Source of the DNA: Coptis chinensis
Taxonomy: Eukaryota; Streptophyta; Magnoliopsida; Ranunculales; Ranunculaceae
Assembly: GCA_015680905.1 (NCBI GenBank)
Contig: CM027378.1
Location: 4,278,001-4,342,000 of the forward strand
DNA length: 64,000 nt
Direction: 5' to 3'
Every line of letters begins with the position of its first letter. Position 1 is the first letter of the stretch. The notes beneath the pieces were generated by a model. That model was not told where the DNA came from. It made no database searches and saw only the letters and a program-made list of their open reading frames with translations. The translations under genes and the position numbers were made by a program. Shown in pieces: positions 1 through 11,080 of this stretch.

Positions 1-780
1 AAAATTGAAATCCGATTTAAAAAATTGGGTTAGAAACAACACAATTACATCAATAAAACTACTTGCACTCTGCACTCTTTATCTGTTATGACATAGTATC
101 TTTATAACCAAATTAAAACATGTAATCAAACATGCTAAAATCTAAAATAATAATTTGTTTTATATCTAAACTTGTTATTATTATTATTTTTTCAATTGTG
201 AATCATAAACTAGTTTGGGGTTTGGAGTTCAGGGTTTAGAAATTTCGTACCAACATGTTTCACTTAATTATTTGAAATAATAATTTGTTTTATATCTAAA
301 CTTGTTATTTTTTATTTTATTTTTAAAATTGTGAATCATAAACTAGGTTGGGATTTAGGGTTTAGAGTTTAGAGTTGTTTACAAATTTCGTACTAACATA
401 TTTTACTTAATTATTCAAAATAATAATTTGTTTTATTTATAAACTTATTATTTTTTATTTTCTTTTTCAAATTTTGAATCATAAACTAGTTTGGGGGTTT
501 GGGGTTTGGGTTTAGGGTTTACAAATTTAAATCCGACATTAAAAAATTTAATTTCAAACATATTTCACTCAATTATCCAAATCTAAAATAATAATTTGTT
601 TTATATCTAAACTTGTTATTTTCCATTTTTTTTTATTCAATTGTAAATAATAAACTAGTTTGGGGGGTTTAGAGTTTAGGGTTTACAAATATATTTCACT
701 CAATTATTTGAAATATATCAAAATTTCAAATATATATAGAATACTCATTCACTCAGTTTAGAGTTTAGGGTTTACATAGA
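1..780. repeat. AT-rich degenerate tandem repeat with telomere-like motifs
   Basis: Four imperfect units of about 130-165 bases (starting near 147, 276, 421 and 588) each open with TAATAATTTGTTTTATAT and continue through ATAAACTAGTTTGGGG to one or more TTTAGGGTTTA or TTTAGAGTTTA runs, then a CACTCAATTATTTGAAA-like tail. TTTAGGG is the plant telomere unit, but here it is one or two copies inside a longer unit, so this is a satellite-like array, not a telomere tract. No gene is seen. It may be the subterminal part of the MULE that follows, whose left end is not resolved. Confidence 0.7.
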
Positions 781-842
781 ATACTCAAGTTTCTCTACAC
801 ACTCAAGTTTCTCTACATATTATAATACTTAAGTTTCTCTAA

Positions 843-1049
843 ATGGAACATGAAGATGAAGAAGAAGTATTTGAGGTAATGTTTGAGGTACAACAACAAA
901 TTAGAGAAGGAGAAAATAGAAGATATGTTGAAAGTGAAGAAATGAAGAAGTGGAACAAAATGTTGAAGGTTAAGGTGAAGAATTTGAAGATGCGACAAGT
1001 CGAGCAAATGAAATGCCGAGAAATCGTCGACGACAAAGGGCAAACCTAA
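843..1049 (+). CDS. Small acidic/basic hypothetical ORF upstream of the MULE transposase
   Basis: A 68-codon open frame starting with ATG. The first third is acidic (EHEDEEE), the rest is Lys/Glu/Arg-rich and looks helical, possibly coiled coil. I recognise no family. It lies between the satellite-like repeat and the 34-bp array that precedes the transposase exon, on the same strand, so it could be a 5' exon or accessory reading frame of the MULE. It is purine-rich, and a chance open frame is quite possible. Confidence 0.25.
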   Translation: MEHEDEEEVFEVMFEVQQQIREGENRRYVESEEMKKWNKMLKVKVKNLKMRQVEQMKCREIVDDKGQT

Positions 1050-1145
1050 ATAATGAGGTAACACTTGATTAAAATTAATACAAAACACTTGATTGATTGA
1101 ATGAATGAATGAATGGATGCAAAATGAATGAATGCAAAACCCGAG

Positions 1146-1411
1146 CCTAAACGACATGGCTGGGTCGTTTGGGAACACTATAGAACTACATGGCGGTGTA
1201 GTTTGAGAACACTATTGAACGACATGGCGATGTAGTTTGAGAACACTACAGAACGACATGGCGGTGTAGTTTGAGAACACTACAGAACGACATGTCCGGG
1301 TCGTTTGATTACACTATAGGACTACATGGCTGGGTCGTTTGGTAAAACTATAGAACGACTTCTCCGGGTCGTTTGGGGACACTATAGAACTACATGGCTG
1401 GGTCGTTTGGA
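1146..1411. repeat. 34-bp quasi-palindromic repeat array, left copy
   Basis: About eight head-to-tail units of 34 bases, of the form GAACGACATGG-CGGTG-TAGTTTGAGAACACTA. Each unit carries an inverted pair, AACGAC/T near its start and TCGTTT or TAGTTT in its middle. The array sits just upstream of the transposase coding exons. Related arrays with the same spacing lie at 4975-5305 and 43360-43640. Confidence 0.85.
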
Positions 1412-1489
1412 CTAAATTTAATTAAAAGTTTTTTTTTTGTGACTTTGAAACTAAATGCAAATTGTTTAAGACTCTTGTTTTATTCTTCT

Positions 1490-4343
1490 ATATGTAGAAT
1501 TATTTGCCGCTATCCGGGAACCGATCCTCTGCAAACTAGAATGATGTGGATTGTCAACCGATTTTAAGTGATACAACAGAAATTTTTACTACGGAAGAGG
1601 TATGATTGAGTAGGCATTGATTTCATTTTTTTTTTAAATTTTCTAAATATAATTTTACTAGTGTATTAATAATAGTTGTTGTTTTTTATGTGTTTAGGTC
1701 TTTCATACACGTAGCGAGGCAATCGGTTGGGCAACCGCTAGAGGAAGACAAGTTAATGTTGTTGTGGTCATTGAAAAGTCGGAGTGTGCCAAAGGAAACC
1801 AAGTAGCAAGATTGAATTTGGCTTGCGAGTGCTCGGGTGTGTATCGGTCACACAAGAAGGAAGGCGAAGAGAGGGCTAATAAGAGAAGGTCGGGAACCAA
1901 GAAATCGGGATGTCCATTTAAGTTAAAAGGTGTTTTTCAACGTGGCACTGTCGATAGTTGGAAAATTGTCGTTCTTAATGGTGTTCACAACCATCCATTG
2001 GCGAAGACCCTTGAAGGACATGCATTTGCTACTCGACTAACCGTTCCAGAGTTCGAGTATTTGTCAGAGATGAGTAAGTGTGGAATAAAACCTAAACAAA
2101 TATTGGATTCCATCAAGAATAGGTATCATGATAACATCTCTAGTATATCCCAAGTCTACACTGCAAGGCAGAAGATGAGGAAATTGGATATGAACGGTCT
2201 CACACAATTGCGAGATTAAGTGAGTTGTTAGCAAAAGAACATTATTTTGAGGAGTTGAGACAGGATGAGAATACCGAGGAGATAACGGGATTGTTATGGG
2301 CCCATCCAGAAGCTATTAAGTTGGCTCGGACTTTTCCAACAGTTTTCATGTTAGACGCTACCTACAAAACTAACAGGTATCGGTGGCCTTTCGTACAGTT
2401 TGTTGGGGTGACTTCAACGTGAAAATCTTTCACCGTGTGTCAGGTGCTGCTTCAGTCTAAAACAACAGTCGACTATGAGTGGGCCTTGCATCATTTTAGT
2501 GGCTTGCTTGGTGACATAAGCCCATCTGTGATCATGTCTGACAGGGACTTGGCCCTAATGAGTGCCGCTGACAGAGTTTTCCCTAACGCACACAAGCATC
2601 TATGTAGATGGCATATCGCTACGTGCGTCCTTTCAAAATGTTACAATATTTTTCCAACTACAGAACTTGTAGAGAAGGCACAGTTCTCGTGGAACAACGT
2701 AGTCAAATCGAAGACGAGGGTTATTTTCCAAATAGATGGGATGCTTTGGAAAAATATTACAGGGTTGAGTACTCCAATTTTGTTTGTTATTTTTGAGAGA
2801 CTTGGTTTCCTCATAGGGATCGATTCGTATGTTGTTGGACTGACCAACACATTCACTTTGGGAGTACAACGACCAATAGAGTTGAAGGGTCTCATGCTCA
2901 GGTGAAGCGTGTACTAGGAAATGCAAACTGTCATGATTTTTTGAGTATGTTTAGCTTAATCCACCCGATTCTAGAGATCCAGATGTCCGAGATTAGAGCT
3001 ACCTTCGAGAGAAATATGATTGTAACTTAGCACCACTACCGGATTCCTTTGTTTCGTGAACTCAGAGGCCTTGTCTCACGCAAGTGTTTGGACTTGTTAT
3101 TTGAAGAAATAGATACCCGCGTAAAGCGTGTTAAAGATGGAGAGATAAGGTGTTGGTGTTATTTGCGCACGAGCCATGGACTGCCATGTGCTCATGAATT
3201 AATTGAGTTTGAAGAGCAAGAGCGGTCCATCCCTTTGACTGCTATCGACCCCTTTTGGAAAACATTGTCTGCTTCTCCCAATGTGTCAGTAGGTGTTGGT
3301 CCCGATGTTGCACCTTCTATGGACTTGTTCATGAATAGGTTTGCAATGGTTTCTGAAGAAGAGCAGAGAGTTATGATTAGGAAGCTTATGGAGATTGCCG
3401 TACCAGAAAGTACATGGCTAGTACCGCCTCGTGAGGAAGCAAAAACCAAAGGTCGGCCGAAAGGTAGCTGCAGCAGAAAGCTTCCAACTGGAGATGATAA
3501 CTCTTCAAAGCGAGATCCATCTCATTTTGAACATTCTCAACGTGACCATGAAGAGTGGGTCTCGTCACAACCAAACACTACGCCCACCCAAAACACCCAC
3601 ACCACACCAAGAAAGAAGTCTTCTCCAAAACTACCAACCCAAAACATCCACACCACACCAACAAATAAGCCTTCTCCAAAAACACCAAAAACAACCACAC
3701 CAAGAAATAAACCTTTTCCCAAAACACCAAAAACAACCACACCAAGAAATAAGCCTTCTCCAAAACGGTCCACACCACGAAATGTGAGAGATGGCTTAGA
3801 CTTTGGAAAGACGAGTGGTCCCTAAGGATTACGGGTTGGATATTCCCCGCGAAGAAAAATGCATAAATACATTGTTAGAGTCCATGACCATTGTTGGTGA
3901 TGGCAAACTGCGGTTATAGAGCTTTCTGCATTGCATTAGGAAAAAGTCAAGAAGAATGGCCACAGATGAGAAGGGAGTTATACGAAGAGCTTACTGACAA
4001 CCTCCCCCTTTATTGTACTTTGTACAATCAAAGTGAGGTTTTTTATTTGATGAAGGAAATCCTACATAAAGAAGGTTAAGCACCCTTAAATAAGTGGATG
4101 AGCATGCCTTTTGCTGGATACTTATTTGCTTCAAGATTTAATGTTGTCCTTATGCATTTAGGAGCTCGTCAATGCTTCCTTCTCATGCCGCTGAGAACCC
4201 AAGCAAATCCTGAGAGAGCGACCCAAGTGTTGGGTAGCGCATATGTTGGTGGAAATCATTTTGTCAATGTTGAACTTGTTGAAGATTGTCCGGTTCCTCC
4301 AGTAATGCGCCAATGGCTTAGAGCTCGATATGATATTCTTTGA
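1490..4343 (+). pseudogene. MULE transposase with FAR1-type N-terminus, SWIM finger and C-terminal OTU protease domain (decayed)
   Basis: The parts occur in order on the plus strand. A short exon ends near 1600 (GAAGAG/GTATGA) and the next starts at 1698 after TTTAG. 1698-2217 codes for a FAR1-like zinc-binding region (CECSGVYRS, KKSGCPFKL, VHNHPL). 2225-2650 is the MULE transposase core with MLDATYKTN and SDRDLAL carrying the first two catalytic Asp, plus HLCRWH; 2840-2960 holds TTNRVEG with the likely Glu. 3150-3200 has the SWIM finger (CWC then CAH). 3560-3790 is Thr/Pro/Lys-rich with repeated TPRNKP. 3895-4343 is an OTU cysteine-protease domain: a DGNCGYRAF-type site near 3900 and GGNHF with the His near 4255. 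The frame is interrupted at about 2217, 2420, 2640, 2795, 3030, 3825, 3908 and 4080 by stops or shifts, so it cannot make a transposase now. Transposase-OTU fusions are known among plant MULEs; the identity is firm, the exact ends are not. Confidence 0.88.
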
Positions 4344-4479
4344 AAGTTGGAATTTGGCCTTGACAAAGAAGGCAATTGCAATTTATGGCATTGAACATTC
4401 CCAATTTAATATGGGAAAAGGAGCTCGTTGAAGACCCAACAGTACATGTTATCGACTAAGTTGTTTGTATGTTGTCGAT

Positions 4480-4950
4480 ATGATATTTTGATGTAATTTG
4501 TATTTTGATGTAATTTGGAACGAGTGTAATTTGATTTGATTTTTATGTTATCAATGTTAGGGCTTTTATTTTATTTGATTTGGAAATCGAGTAATCGACT
4601 AAGTTGATTCGGACAGCAATCGAGTGATTTGGAAATCGAGCGATCAACTAAGTGATATATTAATGTAATTTGATATTTTTTGTAATTTGGAACAAGGGTA
4701 ATTTGATTTTATTTTTATGTTATTTGGAAATAATGTTAGGGCTTTTATTTGATTTGATTTGGAAATCGAGTGATCGACTAAGTTGATACGGACGGCAATC
4801 GAGTGATTTGAAAATAGAGCGATCGACTAAGTTGATTCGGACGGCAATCGAGTGATTTGGAAATCAAATGATCGACTAAGTTGATTCGGATGACAATCGA
4901 GTGATCGACTAGTTGATTTGGACGACAATCGAGTGATTTGAAATAATGAT
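4480..4950. repeat. Tandem repeats downstream of the MULE gene
   Basis: Two imperfect copies of a roughly 165-base segment (about 4485-4650 and 4650-4810) share TGTAATTTGGAAC, TTAGGGCTTTTATTT and GATTTGGAAATCGAGTGATCGAC. From about 4757 a 48-49-base unit (TCGACTAAGTTGATTCGGACGGCAATCGAGTGATTT) repeats about four times up to 4945. No coding potential is visible; this is the 3' flank of the transposase gene inside the MULE. Confidence 0.75.
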
Positions 4951-4974
4951 CGTATGTTGTCAATAATGACCGAA

Positions 4975-5305
4975 ACTACACGGTCAAGTCGTTTGGCTTT
5001 AATCCAAAACGACCCAGCCACATTGTTTGGGATTAAAGACAAACGACATGAACAAGTCGTTTGTATTTTATACCAAACGATGTGACCATGTCGTTTGGTA
5101 TAAAAGTCAAACGATCTGGCGAAGTCGTTTGGCCTTTATACTAAACGATGTGGCCATGTCGTTTGGTATAAAGGCCAAACGATGTGGATGGGTCGTTTGG
5201 GATTAAAAGAGAACGATCTGCCGAAGTCGTTTGGTATAAAGGGAAAACGATCTGATGAGGTCGTTTGGCCTTTATGCCAAACGATGCGGCTGGGCCGTTT
5301 GGAAA
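4975..5305. repeat. 34-bp quasi-palindromic repeat array, right copy
   Basis: About ten units spaced near 34 bases, marked by TCGTTTGG at roughly 4989, 5058, 5092, 5125, 5159, 5192, 5227, 5261 and 5297. A typical unit is CCAAACGATGTGGCCATG followed by TCGTTTGGTATAAA, so each unit can pair AAACGA with TCGTTT. It lies between the MULE gene and the 3' end of the PMD gene. From 5320 to 5600 follows a short CATTCATATTCATCAAATTCCA-type repeat with no gene. Confidence 0.85.
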
Positions 5306-5627
5306 AAAAAAATTCAAAATTCATTTTGTTTTTACAACACTTTCATATTCATCAAATTCCACTTTTCCATTCAAACATCAAATATCAAACACTCATTCAT
5401 CAAATTCATCCATTCATATTCATCAAATTCCATTCAAACATTAAACATCATTCATCCATTCAAACATCATATCCATCCGATCCATTCATTCGAAGTTAAT
5501 AAAATTACAAACCCTAAACTGAAACAAATTACATCCATCAAACTAAAACTGAAACAAAGTTACTAAAGTTTCAAATAATCTATCCATCAAACAAATTACA
5601 AAGTTACAAACCCTAAACTGAAACAAA

Positions 5628-7981
5628 TCAACTATAGCGCCCACCAATGTACTTGCACCTAGTCAAGTTGTACGCCTGTTCGAAGGAGGACCTTGCTTCC
5701 TCTGGCATATCATTCCCAGCCAATTGCAGACCTCTCTCTAGCAAACGACTGGTTTCATCGATGACGTCGTTCTGTCGAAAAAAGGAAAATCAAGATAAGT
5801 TACAAATCGAATGCAAAAAATCACAGTTAGAGAAACTCAATTAAAAATCACAATACTTACAATCGGTGAACGGTTAAAGCGTTGTCTCCGGGGAGGGATG
5901 AATAGGAAGAAGCTCAGGGTTCACCAAAACTACATGAGAATTCTTCGCATACCAAGTCATGTAGTTTTGATGACACTCTCATGGATAAGACGAAATAGGT
6001 CCTCGGTTGCAGGGTTGGATCACGTGATTCTGCCACGACTCCCAGTAAAGTGGCCCAATATTGGTCCAGCTCACCTCATACCCGCATCCTGCCACAGTTC
6101 TTGTTCTCCAATTTGGTATTGGAGGATCTTTAGGTACAAGCTGCACGTGACCCAACTGACAACGTAAAGCTCGACAATGTTGAAAAAACATAGCAATCCC
6201 TCAAAAAATGCAATGTCATCGATCGGGTTTATATCTCTGATATTTTTGTAGGGATGCCAAACAACCTGAAACAAAATCAAATGTGTCATTAACAACTCCA
6301 ATGATCAATTACTAAAAAAAATATATAAACAAACTTAAATACCAAATTGTCATTGAATTTAATACTTACATTGAACTCATTCAAATCATTAATTATCGCT
6401 CGATAAAACTGCAATGCATACATTGTATCGTAATAGTGTGGAGCGACTGGGATGTGTCTATGAGCACGCGGCTGAGACGAGATATAGTTGAAGTTTGGGA
6501 CTGTCATGAATACCGGAAAATACTCATAGATCCATGCCTAGATATACATAAATAGTTAACATATTGATAGAGTAATAAAATTAACATTAAAAAAAAATAA
6601 ACTCTAAAAATCTTGAAGTTTTACCTAGAAGAGTCATATAGCCAGTAACCCTTTCACCTTCGCACATGTGGCAGCCCCCGAGACCTCTATATAAAAAACG
6701 CCAAAATTGCTTTGCACCCCATGCATACTCTTCTATCTTACTGAATTTCAACAACGGCCTCAGATAACATATAGGCACTCCAGTCCCAGACTTGTCAGTA
6801 AAAATGGCACATCCAAAGAAAAACAAGATAAAAGCTCTAATAGTCTGTTGAACATCCTGGAAACTCGAGGCCTTCTCCACCACCTTCCCAGCAGCGCCAC
6901 ATATAGGGCTATCATGAACCTTGTTCGCAAAATGCTTCCGGATGAATTCTAGCCTTACTTTTGAAGTGAACCTGCTAGCTTCCATCTCCGCCCTAATCAA
7001 ATCAATAGGGAGCTCCATACCAAGATGTAGGAGATTTATCGATTGTTGTAAGTTCAGCTCACTGTCCCCTTGCACCGCTCTTCCTCTAACTGTGACTCCA
7101 CAGATTTGGACAACACCATCCAAAGTCACAGTCATCTCCCCAACTGGCATATGGAAGGTGTTGGTCTCCGGATGCCATCTCTCCACAAACGCAGAGATCA
7201 ATGGTGGATCCATATGCTCGTGATAACCTTCCATGAGATCAAACAACCCAGTCCTTCTCAATTGCACGGCAAATCTCGGAGACCTTTCACATTCATTTTT
7301 GAAATCCCATTGGGATAACTTTGCTAAGTGTGAAACACACTTCAACGCTCCGCGATCCTCTTGAAACAACCGAGCACGCATTAGATATATATGAACAGAA
7401 ACAAAAGATTTTGTAAAATAAAATCAAAGTACACAAGAAAAACAAAATATTACCCTTCTCTCCCAAACATCGCGAGCGACATGCACCGCATAGTCATACA
7501 ACAACTCTGACTCATACGGGCCTCCCCCATACACACCTCTTTGAAACTCCAAATCATCATTGGATTTTCTTATGAAATCCAATACCGGAGGTGCTTCTTC
7601 CACTGGTGATACGTCTTCTACTACATATTCTTCCACATCATTGTCCTGCTCATCCTCCTCCTCACCCTCCTCCTCACTCTCCTTACTCTCCTCACTCTCC
7701 TCTTCTACTATACTCTTCCCTTTTTCCATATTTACATCTAAACCTACATTAGTATCACTATCTACACTATCTTCACTAGACGAATCAACCTCAGGAACCT
7801 CAGGAGCCTCAGGAACCTCTTTTTCCAAATGGTCCCCTCGCTACCGACGCGCTTAAATTCACCCTTTGTCTTTTTTTTTTTCAACTGCGTCACCGCTAGA
7901 GGAACCGCCACCAAACAATTTCTTAACACCCTTGAATGTAGTTTTCGCTACATTCTTCACATTCTTTGATCGAGGACCCAT
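5628..7981 (-). pseudogene. Plant mobile domain (PMD, aminotransferase-like) protein gene, probably decayed
   Basis: Read on the minus strand. The ATG at 7981 opens a basic Ser/Gly-rich stretch (MGPRSKNVKN, FGGGSSSGD), then a highly acidic linker (EESEESKESEEEGEEED). An intron near 7460-7365 precedes the long exon 7364-6630 with the PMD core: LKCVSHLAKL, LISAFVERWHPETNTFHMP, GEMTVTLDGVVQICGV, FGCAIFTDKSG, LYRGLGGC. Further exons are 6537-6370 (WIYEYFP, PRAHRH), about 6265-5862 (VVWHPYKN, QLGHVQLVPKDPPIPN) and 5771-5628 (NDVIDETSRLLERG to the stop). Intron borders are GT/AG at most junctions. The frame breaks in the poly-A run near 7850 and again near 6195, so it is likely a pseudogene. PMD proteins (MAIN/MAIL1 kin) include host silencing factors and many transposon-borne copies; its place beside the MULE arrays suggests the latter (inference). 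Confidence 0.82.
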
Positions 7982-9286
7982 CGCTACAAAGAAAAATAAA
8001 ACAAGTATTAGTAAACCATATTTAAATAAACAATGTACAAAGAAAACCACTAGAAAAAGAGATCATCCCAAATATAAAAACTAATATACTTATAAGCTTG
8101 CTATGATAACTCCAAGTATATATGAAGAAATAGAATGAGGCGTTACACTATCCAAATTCTATCGAATTTTGGGCAGAGTTTCCTTTGTTTAGTCAACATT
8201 TCGTATACTTAAACCTGTCATAACCTGGAAATCAATAATGACATCCTTCTAACAACCATATGTACATAACACCCTATAAAATATTCAACCCACAATACAA
8301 TTTTTAGCCGCATAATAGATGGACGCAAGTAGAAGGAAAAGATAGACTTCCAAAAGAAAAGTTTTTGTTCTTTCAAAACTCCATGGTTATATGTCTTGTA
8401 ACTTGTTAACAATATTAACAGTATTAAGAAAGGACAACCACTACAAGTTACAAGAAACTATTAACAGATGTCAAAGATCGAATAACTGATTCTTTACTGA
8501 CATGTGAGATCGAACAACCATATGTATATATAACCTAATTTTTACACGACAGTGAAAATGTATATATATACAAGATCAAGTTTTGATGAACCGTCATTTA
8601 TGTATATCAAGTATTACAACAAAATAACTGGACTCTCTCTGCAACAAAATGAACTTGACTCGTCCCTCATCAAGCATAGGGAAACCACCCAAAAAAACCA
8701 CCTTGATTGTACATTCAAGAAAATTGATAACCAAAGAAAGAGCTTCTCACCTATAATGCTTTACCGCTTTTAGGTTTGTTCCCCTCAGATCCAAACCTTA
8801 AGCAAGTACTCGTAAAAAGCCGCTGCATGTGATCAAGGTCATTACTCATTAGTCAAGACTCAAGAACATAAGCAAGATGATGAAAGGTGAGTAAATGTAA
8901 TGTACGAAACACTAATCATAAAATGGTAAAAGTATCTTCTCTTATAACATCAGGCCCTAAAGGAAAATACTAGGTATGAAAGATGAGCACTATGAAAGTT
9001 TAAGCCGTTGCGGTAGAATGCTAAGATTGCTAGGGCTATTGAATCAAAAGATTGCGGTAGAACTAAAATGACAAAGACACTTAGCCACCAGTCATCAAAA
9101 TATGCTAAATGCCGCACCAAAACCATACAAGGAATCATTAAATATGCACCACTTTCAGTGGTTTTCCAATCCTTTTAATTCACAAACAGTAGTACAGCCC
9201 TACAGAAAAACCAACCAACCCAAGTTTTAATTTTCTTGCTCTTTTCTCTTTTGTCCCAACAAGTCTTGCAAGATAAATACGTAGTC
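7982..9286. other. AT-rich spacer without recognisable genes
   Basis: Upstream flank of the PMD gene. Only short non-homologous frames occur. A 20-base segment, AACAACCATATGTACATAAC, recurs in variant form (near 8250 and 8513). GTAGAATGCTAAGATTGCTAG near 9015 recurs in variant form on the far side of the DUF3511 remnant (9586-9640). Nothing else is seen. Confidence 0.5.
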
Positions 9287-9586
9287 ATGGAAGATTTTAG
9301 ATCCAAGTCATGTGGTGATGATAAGATGCAGATAGAGAGTTATACATGAGAAAGACAAACTTCTCACGGTGTGCATGGTTTTAGAAGTTACAGTACTTCT
9401 TATGCATCTTCTATGCCACAAGTTCAGATCGATAATAGAGAGATGAAGTTTAAGAAAGGTAAGGGTGGTGGGTCATCTTCTAAAAATTGGAGTTTCAATG
9501 ATCCTGAGATACAAAGGAAGAAAAGGATTGCTAGTTACAAGCTTTATGTTGTTGAGGGCAAGATGAAAGGGTCTTTCAGGAACTAA
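9287..9586 (+). pseudogene. DUF3511-family protein, pseudogene
   Basis: A 100-codon frame starts at ATG 9287 with MEDFRSKSCGDDKMQ, the usual start of plant DUF3511 proteins. It includes RSYSTSYASS and KKGKGGG and the diagnostic core NWSFNDPEIQRKKRIASYK followed by VEGKMKGSF. One in-frame TGA lies at codon 21 (9347-9349). The frame ends at GSFRN-stop, so the conserved tail of the family (Ser-Phe-Arg-Trp-Ile-Lys then a Gly-Trp-Trp end) is missing. Family function is unknown. The copy is intronless, as normal family members often are, so it may be a truncated duplicate or a retrocopy. A promoter is not obvious. Identity is strong; function is almost certainly lost. Confidence 0.82.
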
Positions 9587-9645
9587 AATGCTAGGATTGC
9601 TAGTATATAATTTTTTACTAGAATGCTAGGATTGCTAGGTAAGGA
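9585..9645. repeat. Short repeat AATGCTAGGATTGCTAG, two copies
   Basis: AAAATGCTAGGATTGCTAG at 9585 and AGAATGCTAGGATTGCTAG at about 9618 are near-identical. A third, AGAATGCTAAGATTGCTAG, lies at about 9015 upstream of the DUF3511 remnant. They start where the DUF3511 homology stops, so they may mark the junction of the duplication that carried this fragment. Confidence 0.6.
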
Positions 9646-9649
9646 TTGT

Positions 9650-10640
9650 TGTGAAGTCTCTACCTAGTTCTTTCTTCTATCCTAATTATATATATGTTAC
9701 CATTTCCACCAAAAAACTAAATAAGAGCAAGAGAACCAATGAGCCTTGCCACTGATTACCAGCACCCACATGCACCTCTATTCTTCTCTATCTCAGGGGA
9801 TAGAACCAATCAACTTTTCTTACATTTACCCCCAACGACAGCCTAGCACAATAGCTAGCAACTTATAAAGAAACTTGCACTGGACTTGTATCGTTTTGAA
9901 AACTTGGTATGGTGTCGTCTTTGTGATCCTCCAAACCATAGTATGTATGTAATATTGTATTTTTACTGGCGATATGCTAGTGTTGATATTTGTAATATAA
10001 TTTTCCAAATCCGGTCAAGGCTCAACTAGCTAGTGCTGCAATTTCAGCCAAAAACACAACTCTAACGACAAGCTGCTATGTCGGTCGAGGTGCTCGACAA
10101 ATTGAAACATGTTTCAACAATTTTTTTTCTCGTGAAGTCGGAATATCTCAAAAACAGTTGTTCTCATTGTTTTACACCTTTTTTAATTCAGGTAACCAAG
10201 AACCAAGAAATTTGTTCCATACCGAATTCCAACAGAGAGAGTAAGAAATTTTGTTCAAGACCCGAACCCCACAGAGAGAGAGTTAGTTAAGAATTAAAAC
10301 ACATAAAACAAAACAAAATGACAAATAAACTATTAGTTATCACTATCGTTGAACTTCAAACGGAATAAAACATAAAGATTACAGTCTTCCAACTTTCCAC
10401 ATAATGCCAAAAAGCCCAAAATATGTTCTCACAGCTACAATCAGAAACTACATGCACAAAGAGACTAAAAATACATTGTAACTGGTTACAAAATATATGC
10501 ACACAGAGATACACAATAATTAATTTGTACTAAAACATGTACATTACAAGCCTTCCAACTCCCCACTTCAACTACAGGTACATACCAAAATATGTTCTTA
10601 AATTTGAGGGGGAATTATAGTGGGTCTAGAGGTACCCTAA
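9650..10640. other. Spacer without recognisable genes
   Basis: AT-rich sequence with only short random frames. The stretch 10190-10280 contains two AACAGAGAGAG-like repeats. I see no coding homology, RNA gene or paired terminal repeats. Confidence 0.5.
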
Positions 10641-10644
10641 GAAA

Positions 10645-10820
10645 ATTAGAGTGGACAGTGTATACTATCAAAAGGTTTTAACAATTGGTCTGGGTGCTTG
10701 CTCTGAAACTGGTTTTATTACAATGGGGAGAGAGCTTCACGGTTATGTTGTTCATAGATGTTTTGATGGATTTGATATTGTTAAAAATGCATTGATCACA
10801 ATGTATTCAAGGTGCAATGA
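10645..10820 (+). pseudogene. PPR-protein gene fragment
   Basis: About 58 codons read VYYQKVLTIGLGACSETG, then MGRELHGYVV and VKNALITMYSRCND. This matches the pattern of PLS-class pentatricopeptide repeat proteins, organelle RNA-binding factors in which A-C-S-x-x-G, G-R-E-L-H-G-Y-V and N-A-L-I-T-M-Y-S-R-C-G-D recur. It covers roughly one and a half repeats and runs into unrelated sequence with ACTCGCAA repeats (10826-10925). Neither a start nor further repeats are seen, so it is a relic. Confidence 0.7.
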
Positions 10821-10825
10821 TAAAA

Positions 10826-10930
10826 CTCGCAACACACTCAAACGATATGTATTGCGACTCGCAATACATACTCACAACTCGCAACTTGCATACACACCCA
10901 CAACTCGCAATATATACCAAGAACTTAACA
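10826..10930. repeat. ACTCGCAA/ACTCACAACTCGCAA short repeat cluster
   Basis: The element ACTCGCAA or ACTCGCAAT occurs at least five times in about 100 bases, interleaved with CATACACACCC. No other structure is evident. Confidence 0.5.
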
Positions 10931-11080
10931 GACTAAGAACTCAAGATTTTTTGATAGTTCCAAACATACTAATCTAAAAAAGAAACACACAAAACACAAA
11001 AACAAACATGATTGCGAGTCTATTGTAGATGCTCAGGAAATTCAAAACCACTAAAATATTGTGATCAAAATTCAAAAGGG

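Noticed and set aside
1-780. True telomere or chromosome end
   Set aside because: TTTAGGG occurs in single or double copies within a longer repeat unit, not as a continuous tract.
3537-3778. Hydrophobic Phe/Val/Leu-rich minus-strand frames
   Set aside because: Antisense of the Thr/Pro/Lys repeat of the MULE protein; no independent support.
1146-5305. Regular repeats that might be taken for a CRISPR array
   Set aside because: The units are contiguous and degenerate without unique spacers, and the DNA is plant nuclear.
7560-7856. Serine-rich plus-strand frame
   Set aside because: It is the antisense shadow of the acidic linker of the PMD gene on the minus strand.
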